Positions 46,455-57,800 of a stretch of DNA of 64,000 nucleotides are shown here, in pieces. This stretch comes from Polytrichum commune. Lineage: Eukaryota; Streptophyta; Polytrichopsida; Polytrichales; Polytrichaceae. Within the stretch, counting starts at the first letter, position 1, and each line of letters starts with the position of its first letter. The notes below the pieces were generated by a model. The model was not told the origin of the DNA and made no database searches. It was given only the letters and a program-made list of their open reading frames with translations. The translations under genes and the position numbers were made by a program. The stretch covers positions 77,579,554 to 77,643,553 of the forward strand of contig OX485803.1 in assembly GCA_950295325.1 (NCBI GenBank), read 5' to 3'.

Positions 46455-47552
46455 ATGTGTACGATAAGGAAGGCATTCATGCATGCCAACAAGTTGTGTG
46501 AGCCGTTCCGACAGCCATATGGAGATTTATCCCTGAGGTTGTCCTCTCGGCCAGCCACCATTAACTGCACGGGAAACTCAGAGAGTAGATTTGAGGTGAT
46601 GGAAGAAGGCCGCAAGCTCGTGTACACACCTCAGCAATCGGTCAAAGGAACCATGGATCTAGTCTCTGGAGTGGTTGAGGATTTTCAAGAGCGTCTGGCT
46701 GTACAAGCAGAGGATGGTTTGGATGCTTATGGATGCGCGAGCACGACATTCAAGCCCCGGCGTGCATTTTGTGGAACGTGTAGGAAAGCCCAGTCACTGT
46801 GTATATGTGTCCGAATCAAGACTGTAGTAGATAACCGCATTGGAATCACCATACTGCAGCACCCCGAGGAGAAGGATCACCACTTGGGAAGTGCAAGAAT
46901 AGCAGCTCTGAGCTTACAGAAGGTACAGGTGCTCTCTATACCCGAGGCTGATGGAAAGTTCTCGTACCGAATCCGTACTAAAGTTGTAGGTTCCAAACGT
47001 AGCATTACTGGTAGGGTTGGTAACAAGGGAAAGATTAAGATTTCTTCATCAATTCCTGCACAACCTGCAGAAAGTCTAGTTGATACAGAAGGTGAAAGCG
47101 TCGATACCGATCACGACATGCACCTCATCCCAGCTTGGATGAACCTGCCCCCTGGCGCAGGGCTCTTGTTTCCTAGTGATAAAGCCATAGATCTTGTGCC
47201 AAATGTAAGTGAAGGAGACCACGAACGGCCTTGCCCGACCCACTTGGTAGTTTTAGATGGTACGTGGTCGAAGGCGAAGCGAATCTATTTCGAAAATCCT
47301 TGGCTGCACAAGTTACCTCATTATAATTTACCATTGTCAGCCCCGAGTATGTATGGCCCCGTGAGGCGGCAACCAAAGCCCGGGTGTTTGTCGACCGTGG
47401 AGAGCATCGTGTTTGCATTGCGGATTCTAGAGCCTGAGACTCAGGGGTTGGATGCCCTCCTAGAAGTCTTCGACTCTATGATCAATGATGCAAAAGGATT
47501 CCAAGAGCAGACAGAACAAAAGATTGTAGATCAAAACGCAGGACGTCGATGA
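46455..47552 (+). CDS. DTW-domain protein, probable tRNA-uridine aminocarboxypropyltransferase (DTWD2/TapT type)
   Basis: Single-exon ORF of 365 residues from the first ATG at 46,455; the frame is open for 24 codons further upstream, but those lie in tandem-repeat DNA and have no ATG. DTW enzymes use S-adenosylmethionine to put a 3-amino-3-carboxypropyl group on uridine in tRNA (acp3U). A Cys cluster CGTCRKAQSLCIC (106-118) is followed by ILQHPEEKDHHLGSARI (about 134-150), the DTW-type signature DGTWSKAKRIY (268-278), and PKPGCLSTVESI (307-318), all hallmarks of the family. Between about residues 160 and 255 there is a longer, low-similarity insert with Gly/Lys and acidic stretches. A plastid or mitochondrial transit role for the first 60 residues cannot be judged. 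The true start could also be Met33 of the open frame (46,479). Confidence 0.88.
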   Translation: MCTIRKAFMHANKLCEPFRQPYGDLSLRLSSRPATINCTGNSESRFEVMEEGRKLVYTPQQSVKGTMDLVSGVVEDFQERLAVQAEDGLDAYGCASTTFKPRRAFCGTCRKAQSLCICVRIKTVVDNRIGITILQHPEEKDHHLGSARIAALSLQKVQVLSIPEADGKFSYRIRTKVVGSKRSITGRVGNKGKIKISSSIPAQPAESLVDTEGESVDTDHDMHLIPAWMNLPPGAGLLFPSDKAIDLVPNVSEGDHERPCPTHLVVLDGTWSKAKRIYFENPWLHKLPHYNLPLSAPSMYGPVRRQPKPGCLSTVESIVFALRILEPETQGLDALLEVFDSMINDAKGFQEQTEQKIVDQNAGRR

Positions 47553-49447
47553 ATGTACTTTACTGATGCCGATAAATTGAGATTTCAGCGGAGCAATTGA
47601 AATGTTTTTATGTATATACACACGGCGGCTATGAGAAAAGAGAGCAGGCACCATGTTTCTACAACTCTATGTGGCGTGCCCTCGATAGACGCAGTTAACC
47701 TACACATACAACTGAACCCACAGTAAAATAGAGGGGAGGAGTTTGATGCCTACTTGAAGTCAAGATGTATTTGTATGGGATATTTGTATGATGCGTACGT
47801 GTATGTTTTGGGGGTTTACAATACATATAAATGCTAACCTAGGCCACCCTATTTAATTTCTTCATTATTGCTCGTTCCTTAATTTAAAGGTTTCTGACTG
47901 AACACAAAATACACTATTCAAGGGATCCTGTCCTCAACCTCTCATGAGTTAGTTCTGAGTTAGTTCTGAGTTCCTACATGTGAATTGCTCAAAAAGAGAG
48001 TTCACAACCTCAGGACTGATATTATGAATTTTTGATTTTTGCAAGAGATTTTTTGACCCACAGAATATTTGGAGGATTCCAATTCTCCCCCCTATGTGTT
48101 TGCTTACACACATGGAAAAGGTATAGTGTTCCGAGACAGTGCCCAACATCACCAGCAACATCATTGGTTGCATTTGGAACTACTTTCACTTGTGAAGTTT
48201 GAAAATTATTCAGCTTGTCCTCTGGTGTTGAATTTTGCAATCCAAAGCCCCATCCAACCTTTCACTCAAATTCCTCATTCTTATTACAAGTGAACTTTGA
48301 ATATGGGTGGTTTCTTGTGGACAGCATTTGTGCTTGAGTTGCTGTGTGGGGAAGGATTCAGGGAAGTGCAACAGTTTTGAGAGTGCTAAAGCTAAAGCAC
48401 ATCCTAGAGGCACTTCTCGACAACAATTTTCTTGAGACACTTCAATTAACATGTGACATGGAATGAGCAGGCGACCTTGATTGAGGAAATGATATGGATG
48501 GTTTTGTCACTTTAATCTGTTTGATACATGTGTGATCATGTATGGTATCACGATTTGTCTATATTGTATACAGTAAATCAAAGCCACTTAGTAGATGTCA
48601 ATCACTATGTAGTATTTTAACTGGAAGTATTGGTCTTCAAGAAGTTTCAATTTAACATGTGCTTGTCACAGTGATTTAGCATGGATTGTGCAAGTTTATG
48701 CCCTTCAATTTATCCAACCCACACATTGAGAGATTGTCGGCCAATTATGTAAATATTGTCTTGGACTAATTTAGGTACATTAACACCATAGGGTTTAGAA
48801 GCTGGTGGTCAACACGATGCACAATCATCAATTTCTGTAAGTAATCATTTGTGTAAGTTTGACATACTGTAATTCAATGCTTGGGTGTTGCCCAACCACA
48901 ACTACACTCTTTCTTCTATTGAGTATGGGGTACTTAAATATTGTGCCATCAAATTAAGGTGACCCACTTCAATATAATATTTCTTTCTGGATAGAGTGGT
49001 TCGATTAAAGAAATGTAAAATAAGGTATGTGCATGGGACCTGTTGTCCTAAATCTTGGATTGGTCTATGCAAGGCTAGCTTGGCCCATCTATCCTAGTAG
49101 GAGAAGCTAGAAAGTCATTTTTTAATAGCCCGACACCACTCTATGTATGTGATAATTTAAGCACTAAGAAAACTTGGGCGACTATGTTAATTTTCATGAA
49201 AATCGAGATTTGGGACTAAATCCATGATTTCATCTGCTTTACTTTATGGATAACTCTAATAAATAATAATAACTAAATTAGTGACAAAAGTTCGGGTTAA
49301 TGAAGCCCACACTCAAGCATATGTGGGGTATGCATCTCAATTGTATATTGTCATATACTTCTTGTTCCATGCACATTGTACATTGCTAAGCTCCACCTAT
49401 TGCATACCTTAGGCATGAAACCAACTTGCCAAGGGGCTAGGAATAAA
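47553..49447. other. Intergenic region
   Basis: 3' region of the DTW gene, then AT-rich DNA. Nothing with gene support is seen. Confidence 0.45.
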
Positions 49448-49700
49448 ACTAGGATTTAAGTTTATTTGGATTTATGGATGACTTTTGGACAATTCCTACC
49501 GCCAATATGACTTACACTAGATCGCAAAACTACACAAAATACAGTGGTTGGCAAACATGGAATACAAACCTTTGAAGTTGTGGTTGTTGTGTTGTTGCTT
49601 TGGTTATTGTAGTTTAATATTTTTGTCTCCACAAGTGTACATCCCTTATTATATTTGGACAAGTGATTTGTCCAAATATACTTAAATGTCAGTTGTAAAC
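49448..49700. repeat. Dispersed repeat, inverted copy of about 36,003-36,240
   Basis: The reverse complement of this stretch aligns with about 36,003-36,240: shared TTGTCCAAATATAATAAGGG-type block, TTGTGGAGACAAAA, CACAACTTCAAA.GTTTGTATTC and TTGGCGGT.GGAATTGTCC. It is probably part of a longer mobile-element family whose ends were not located. Confidence 0.65.
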
Positions 49701-49843
49701 ACATTGTGATTCTTGAAAAACAATGACTTCAATCCTAGTGTTTTAGCAAAATTTCCATGGAACAAGACATCTCTTTATTTTAGAAAGGGTGAGGGAGCAT
49801 GAGGCTTATTATTGTTATACATTGATCACATGTTGATGGCAGC

Positions 49844-50256
49844 TCGGGGAGTGCACTTAAAGTTAAGACTAGGAATCACGTGAGTGCGTACTTTTGACCC
49901 CCCTATGTATGTACTAAAAAATCATCTAAAAATTGTAAAAAAATATATGAAGTTGTTAAACACAATCTAAAGTTCTTGTTGTATAATTTAAAAAAAATAA
50001 TCAATTGTAAATATTTTTAAATTGATTTTTGAAGCAAAAAACAACGCATTTTAGTTCAAACTTCTATCATTTTTTTTAATAATTTTAAAAGAAATTCGTC
50101 CTGAAATTTATACCAAGTGATAGATATATACGTAATGATTTGGCACTTAAAAAGTCTTAATTTAAAAACTATTTTAAGGCCAAGTATTGTAGGGGGTATG
50201 CCATTAAAACGCACTCACGTGTATTCCTAATCTTAACTTTAAGTGCACTCCCCGGG
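49844..50256. mobile_element. 413-bp Mutator-like MITE with a 9-bp target-site duplication
   Basis: The terminal inverted repeats share CGGGGAGTGCACTTAAAG at the tips and continue TTAAGA(C/T)TAGGAAT and CACGTGAGTGCGT (about 45 bp). GATGGCAGC directly precedes the element and GATGGTAGC directly follows it; eight of nine bases match. A 9-bp duplication is typical of Mutator-like elements. The inside is very AT-rich and non-coding. Confidence 0.75.
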
Positions 50257-50798
50257 GATGGTAGCAGGTGGAAGATGCAAGCAGTCAATGAAGTGTCATG
50301 TTGAGAGATAGTAATAATGACTAGACCAACTTAGTTCAGTGTAACCATGCAACCAATGACTAAGTTGATTTAACAAGAGGGTGAACCTAATCCCGCATGA
50401 GCCTTAGGGGGTGCACCTTCCGCAATTGGACATGATAGAAGCCATAACCATATTACATACAAGACATAAAAATTTAGTTGATCAAGCAAAATGTAATTGA
50501 CATGGCAATACTCACCCACATGCATGGCACATGTTGTTGTGATACTATTTTCAAGCAAAAAGAAGGTAGGAACCTCGAATTTAGACACAAAATAGGGGGA
50601 TGGTTCAATATGACGTTTCTAGCCACATTATTCAAGTTTCAATATGTACAAATCCTCAAGCCCACACACCACAAGTGTCATGATCACAAGGAATAATCTA
50701 TGTGGACTAGACCCATTTTAGTATGATGGCAACATCAATCCCGCTACATGTTCACATAAAAGTAATTAAGACATTGCCCAAGGTCCATTAAACATCTC
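50257..50798. other. Intergenic region
   Basis: Nothing supported. It probably includes the 3' UTR of the minus-strand S1-family gene. Confidence 0.4.
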
Positions 50799-51299
50799 TT
50801 ATTCATCCCCACCCTTGACCGGCGGCACCATATGGGATTCTTTGAGTCCGTCATTCACTCCAAGGGCAGGAGGGTAAACCCAACCCTGAACGAATGTGTG
50901 GGAGTTAGCTTTCTCGAGTGCCGTGCGGTAGAAGCCATTGGGCATGATGTCCCATATGCAGAATATGCATGGCATTCCCAAGCCACTCCAAAAGTTGGCA
51001 TCCTTCCACACGACCACGTGAGCCGTGCGTTGTTGCCAATCAACATTACACCAATATAGCGTGGAACCCCACAGATTGGCGCTAAAGCGCCAAACCATAT
51101 CCTCTCCGTTGCCCAACACGCGGGGACCAAAGTCTGTGTCCTGGGACGCACATTGCATGGTGATGGGCCCTCCCACGTGGTTGGTGATTTTCACCCCAGG
51201 CCTATAGTCCACTATAGCAGCGCTAGTACTCATCATTGTTGTTGCAACAATTGCTACGAGCATGAAGAGCTGCCTCTTGCCCATTGGTGGTGACTCCAT
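50799..51299 (-). CDS. S-protein homologue (plant self-incompatibility S1 family), secreted
   Basis: Intronless ORF. From MESPPMGKRQ (51,299) it gives 166 residues; MGKRQ (51,284) and an upstream Met (51,344) are alternatives. A signal peptide follows (LFMLVAIVATTMMSTSAA). The S1 pattern then appears: VKITNHVGGPITMQCAS, DTDFGPRVLG, W-R-F-S-A-N, STLYWCNVDW and a Cys pair in GMPCIFCIWDI with G-F-Y after it. This gives the beta-sandwich core and four Cys. Poppy S1 proteins are stigma determinants of self-incompatibility; most family members are small secreted proteins of unknown function, and in a non-flowering plant a pollen role would not apply. The C-terminal tail is charged (VKGGDE). It has no related neighbour in the window. 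Confidence 0.85.
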   Translation of the reverse strand: MESPPMGKRQLFMLVAIVATTMMSTSAAIVDYRPGVKITNHVGGPITMQCASQDTDFGPRVLGNGEDMVWRFSANLWGSTLYWCNVDWQQRTAHVVVWKDANFWSGLGMPCIFCIWDIMPNGFYRTALEKANSHTFVQGWVYPPALGVNDGLKESHMVPPVKGGDE

Positions 51300-51344
51300 T
51301 GTATCAAACTCAACTCTGGCTTCAGACTTGTTAGGTTGCTGCAC

Positions 51345-54300
51345 ATTGAAGCAACACTCATGTTAATAAATCTTTTGCATACCACCATTGTGCATAACAT
51401 TGCTAAACCTCATGCTCCCACACCCTAGACATATGAATAAGACAACCAAGATCCTAGAATAAATATGTTGTGATTCAAAAAAAAGACGATGGCCTAAATC
51501 AAAGTGTCGCAACAAGGTCCTCATGAAACAAGGCATCTCTTTTATTTAGAAAAAGCAAGGGAACATGCTAGCGTGGAACCGGAAATGCCTAAGGAAAGTA
51601 GCAGGCGCTTCTTCGACTGGAGGGCTTCAAGATTAGACTTCTAACGTGCAGCGATACAGCAGTGGATCATCGGTGCACTGGGAACCTAGCGACTTGCAGC
51701 AGCAGCACCTAGCCCCAGAACTTGCGAACAAAAGATGCTATTAATCACCAAATTCATAGGATGTACCTGCACAGCGAACCGGAAGTGGATGTCAGCTACA
51801 AATGATGGAGGTTGAGAGGAAACAAGAGTCCCATCTTATAGTAGGCCATGAGGCGGCTCCTAGCGGAATATAAAAATCACTGGATCCGAATAAGAATATG
51901 CATTGTTGCTTCTTATGTGGGCCATGATCATAATATTCTGAGGATCATCGAAATCCGACCACTGACTGCAGGCCAGGGGCAGCTGATGGATGAACATGCA
52001 ATATGCGTGGAATCACTGCTAGCCACTGTCGCCATATCTACGTCACATTAAGCTCACGTTCGACATTGATGTGTGTCGTAATACACAAGTATCCACCCCT
52101 TGGGATTGCTGGAGAGGGCACCCCATCCTCCTGTGAGCTTCGTTGTGACGTTTCCGCCTCCTGCAACCTTCTAATCTCATTGCATCCAGATTACCTACTA
52201 AAAATCCCAAACAAGTGGGAACCTCAAAACAACAAGGCCTTAGGAAACGGTACTCACTTCGGAACTGATAGAAACCAACTAAGAGCAGATCGACCCTCTG
52301 GTACCAGCAGCCTGCAGTTTCAATTGACTTATATGATTTCAATGATTTATTGGATCGAAATGCATATGGTTCAAGTTTATTTGGATCACTAATGGCACGT
52401 GCATTTTCAGCGTATGACAGCTCCTGAAGGACAAGGATCCTCATCATAATTCACACATTAATTCCAGGTGACGACGTTATTTAAAGTTTAAATGGACGGT
52501 CAGCATGATGCATCACTTAAATGTGACATGAAAGCTGCAACCAGGGACTTGAAAATTATTAATATCTAAACAATATCCGTGATGACGAGTGAAATTTACG
52601 TCTCTCAGAATGGATCTTGGGGGGTAGGATAGTTGCTGTTGACCAACGCCACCCAATCTAATGATGTACAACAGCTTCGGTAGTGTGCTTGCCACGAAAC
52701 TCAAAGTCCAAATGGCTGCTGCTTTTGTCCCAAAGCTGTGACGTTTACATACACATCAGGACGAATTCAAGTTCATTATGCTCATTTCTATTACTATGAA
52801 TATATACACGATCGATCGTGAGGTAAGGAATAGTCGTTGTTTTCCTGTGTCTTATTCTCGTGCATTTCATGAATATCTTCGACGTCATCAAGAAGCTTTT
52901 TCTTTGGGGTTGATTACTCGATCGCCCGAGGGTTAGTGTCTTTGCATGGAGAAGCCACCTGCACACCGACAGCTTGTCGGCTGTAGTACGCATTCTTTAC
53001 TCACACCGACGGATGATTGCTACTTTAGGTCTTGCAGAGAATATAATGCTTTGCAGGCAGTATACACAGCTGCGGAGAAAATGTCTTCAATCTGAATGGG
53101 AGTATTGTACATATTTGACGCGTGAATGTTTTTTACTGGTTGATTGAATTGAGCAGGTTTTCTACAATTTTGATCCATTTCAACACAAACCCTTGACCCT
53201 TAACACTTAGCCGGTAACCGGCTAGGATTGGGCCCAGTTACCCATTTTCAGAATAATTTACTCCATTCTTTGACTTTGTAGTAACCTACACTGCTGCATT
53301 CAGCACTGTACTTCGAGTAACAATTCATGATAAATTTTTTACTTCACATGCATATGCAGCCCAAAATACATCATGTGGTGTTGAATCCAAACACATGAAT
53401 AGTAGTTGGGTTTAGGGTCACGAAACAAACCTGTCAGCGACCAGATTTATCCTCATATCCAATACAGAAGAAAGATGAAATTTGTCGGCGTTTATGCGAC
53501 AATAGTACAGAATGTGGGCCTTACTCAGTTGCTTTTCTTCATCAGACACCTATATTTGAATGGTGTGTACAGTGTGATTAGTTTTGGATCTAAGAGTGGA
53601 CACGAAAAAGAAATGTACCAAGAAAAAATTGGCATATGTGCTCAAAATCTATTTAACCATTCTAGGCTCAATAGTCAACATACTTTGGGGGGACCTATAT
53701 GACCATTTAATGCACCTGAGAATCTTCACTTCCGTTATAAATAAGCTGTTTGTATGAGCTCTAACCATTTTTGTTACAAGGAAATATTTGGACACAACTT
53801 GGAATCAGCAATCACCATGCACTAATTGCATGTTTTGCATACTGGAAGTGGGGCAGAGCTAAAAGTGTCCATTCAAGGCCCACTAACCTTATTATAGATG
53901 TGATGAGGTATACCACATTGGTCTCTGCATCTAAACTATGGCAAAGATGTCACTTTAGAACTATAGCACCGTACTTGACAGAGTTAACCTGACTGGGATC
54001 ATGTTGCACAGTGCATCTGTTCCTGCAACTAATGCATGTCACAGAATGATTGGATCCTCAAAAATGCATCTTAACAGACGTCAATTATCAAGGTTTTGAA
54101 GTGTAGTCCAATACAAGTAGAAGAAAATAAACATACTCAACATAAAATATATCAGCACACTCATACATTGCCATTTTCTTGTCAGGAAGAGACAATCTAG
54201 GTTGGTTGCCCGTTGTTACGAGTCTCAGACTGTTTCACATTTGAGCAAATTAGAAAGCGACTTACTCCAAAAAGCCCGTCATATCTGATCACCTAGTCTT

Positions 54301-54802
54301 GCAATGGTATAAAGAAAACTAATTGTTGTGATGCCTCCTCCATGTGTGTTATGGAGAGAGCAGCAACCTGACCTAGATAACTAAAAAAGTTCCCTTAAAG
54401 GCTGGCTTCTCACTCTCCGGCCTGGCCCAGTTGTTTTCCATTTACTTGCATGCATTTTTGGTTCATGTCCTGCATGATTCTTTTGATTTTTCTTCAATTA
54501 TGTTAGTGCAAGAGCAAAAGCTATTGACAACTACATAATAGGCTCTTGGATTTAGGTGGGTGATGAACAAAGTTTGCTGAGTTATTTTCCCAGGGTATTG
54601 AATCGGTAGGTATGAAGCAAGGATAGCAAAGGTAATGAGTATGGATGAAGTGAGGAAAACAGAGGGCAAGGATATGAGATTAAGATGCGAGAAAGTCTCT
54701 GGTAAGAAGCTCTGATCGTGTCATTACATGTTTAAAATAAATGGGAAGAACTTAAGTGGGTTCATGGGTGATAGTTGGACAGGGTGATGATATGTGGGAG
54801 CC
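51345..54802. other. Intergenic region
   Basis: This holds the S1-gene promoter and the ARC5 3' region. A 40-50 bp direct repeat (AAGACATCTCTTTATTTTAG at 49,764, similar at about 51,525) occurs on both sides of the S1 gene. The GC-richer stretch 51,590-52,450 has overlapping ORFs on both strands (129 and 134 codons) without domains; no gene model was reached. Confidence 0.4.
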
Positions 54803-57800
54803 CTAAATAGACAGCTCATCTCTTGAGACCTTTCGTGCCAATTGGGATGAAGTTAGATAGTGGTGGATTCCAGTGAACTTCTCCTGTAGCCTTTCCACCT
54901 GCCAAGCACAAACAGTTCATGACCACATGCCAGTATGTACCCCTCGGAAACGATACCAATGATACGTTATCAAACCTGGAAGAAAACTGTTGGAAAATGT
55001 GTAATAAACATAAATAGAAGATTTCATCCTCGTCGTCAATTTATACAAACGGACATCGAACTGCATATCCTATCTTAAGAGATACAAATGTTTTATGATT
55101 TTTAAACAGTTTCAAACATCACAAGTTTCTTGAGACGCTCAAATGGTGGTCTAGTTGTATACATACCCGGCGAAGTTCAAGCTCAAGATCACCCTTTTGT
55201 TGGTGAAGAGAACGTCGCACGAGCGCAACGTCAAAGACTTGATCAATGTCTTGCTCAAAGGCAGTTTCCAAGTCTTCTCTAAGTAGGGCTGGAAACGTGT
55301 CAACCAATGGCATCAAGAAGAAGCAGTTAAACTGCATACCCCCAGACCCAACCCACATATGTTCAGGATGGCACCAATTCAAAGAGCAGTTATCACAAAG
55401 CTCACACCTATTAAGTATTCGAATCTCAATTACATACTTGATGGTGCAAGATGATGACTGCAGCATATACCTCTCTGCCATTTTGAATTGTGACGTGTGG
55501 GAGGCAAAGAAAACTCATCACTTTTGTGTTACATAAATCCCTAAGCTGCTAATAGAAGTGAACAATTAAATTATGTAGATTGGGAATGTGAAGGAGCTAA
55601 GAGTCAAAAGGATGGTCGTACTTTCATTTCTGCACAGGCAACAATGTGATCACGAATCCCTTCAAATATTTGCGCAACGATTGTGTTAACAATGTCTTCA
55701 GATGTTGTGGCCAGACGAAGATTCCAAAGAGTACCCTCAAGGAGATCAACAAGGCGGCCCTGGGTGGTTTGACTGCCCTCATGGCTCCTCTCTATTGATC
55801 GCACCTTGTTGTCTTGTTTGTTGCTGTTTCCAACAGGTTGTACAGGTGTATCACTTAGAATTGCTGGTATCTCAACAGTTGAGTTGATGCTGCTGAGACA
55901 TTGTTGTAGCCCGGATTGATTCTGATTACATAATGTGAAAGGAGTTGTAAACCAAGAGAGAAAGCTTCATCCTTATAGCATAAGTTAGTCAAATAGTGCC
56001 AATCAAAATGGAGAAATTACACCAGAACCCTAAACCCACAAACCCTTTTGCAGCACTGGATAATACAAATAACCTAAAGTTCTTTGATGTACGAAGTTCT
56101 TTGATTAGACTGCAGCAGGGCAATTGACTCAAATCAAGAGATTCAAAGTATGCCAGGATATATGTACCATTGTTTGCAGGGGGTACCTTGCTATGCAGAG
56201 ACCATGTAACATAACGGGTTGTGCTCAGTAGATCCTCCATGCACCTGTTGCATCCACACATCTAAACAAATAAGAACACTAGGAGAAAGAGTAGTGCTCA
56301 ACATAAAGATAGTTTCAATAATATCTATAACCCCATTCAACTATGTTGCAAATCTTCTCCTATTGATACATAATTTGTATCCTCAAAAGATTGGACTGCT
56401 ACATTTTATGCTTCTAGAAACTATGTGCTTGTAGACACAAACCTAACGTCCAACTAGACTTTGAGCAAATCTGGAGAACAATGCTTACTTTTCTCGACAG
56501 TTCCGTTCTGTGGACTCCACAAAGATATTGAACGCTGTTGCCACATGCTTCAAGAACATGTCATGTCCACTCAAATACTCGCCATCCTTCTGCAGTTTGA
56601 GTATGTAAGAAAGTCAAAAATAAATCCAGAGATTGCCATGATGGTGTCTAATGCTCTCCAAACCTGTTGCATAAAAAAACGTATTTTAATTTTGTGGAAT
56701 ATAAAGTTCAGGAGGGCCCACTCTGAAAAGCTTACAGCCAAGTGGATATTCCCAAACTACACAGACTTCAAAAGACCAAATACCTTGTAGGAGAGGCATG
56801 TGGGGTATGTAATACATTTTAAGCTCACGTCATAATAACATTAGACATTTGCAAGATGAAGAGTACCTGGAGGAGGAAGAGTGAAATTGGAAGAAGTCTC
56901 CGGATGATGTGCGATAGCCTGGTCCCCAACTGTGCCGACAGTATTACCAAAAAATTAGTACTTTTCAGACCACTTATCTATATTCATTTGAAATTGGAGA
57001 ATGGGAAAGTACAGAATGGGGCATACATCCATCCAATTCCAATCTGCTATGTGTCTTGTAAGCAATTGAAGCTCCCAATCAAGTTGCTGTAACCTGAAGA
57101 GTAAGAATAGATAAGATATTGTACCTGATGCAAGAATGGGTCAAAAACATCCTTGGCTTTTGCAACAGCTATTGCACATGCCGTCCTGGACTTACCCCAA
57201 AACCCCTTGAGAATTATATATTTGTTCAGTGAGAAACAGGAAGTAGAATATTATTATTCCTACATCAACACGCATAAGTTGTTAAAATCTCTCTATACGA
57301 ATGTGAGAGATATGGTCCTTGTCATAATGTAATAGCTGCACCCCACAGCAAAATAATCAGTCTCTAGATTGCATTGTCCCCACATGGGATGTACCTGAAG
57401 TAATTGGTCCCATCATGAATATCTTCAACTCCACATGCATTAACAATCTCTTCACGGCTTACAACTGGACACTTAACATGCCCTGCAACAAACCGGAACT
57501 CAGCCATGGCCCGGTGATATTGTGCCCCTCCATACAGTCGCATGCTGGCATTCTGGAATTCAAAAACATAGTCCCCATTGGTTTCATTTAGTTCCATCCT
57601 ACCAATCAGAAGCAACTTCCATTTACCTAGCAAGCCACAATATATTTTCAGATCTCAACCTGGGCACTATCAGATATTGATAAACAACAAAAAACCAAAT
57701 AGGGTAACAAATTCATTTCATTTGTAATCCCTGCATTTGGTGCATAATGAAACTACTTGAAAAACAGCAATGGAGGAAACATGACCGGCATGTTCTTGTG

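Noticed and set aside
52003-52447. Overlapping ORFs of 129 and 134 codons on opposite strands
   Set aside because: No domain, signal peptide or splice path; mutual overlap suggests chance in a GC-richer patch.
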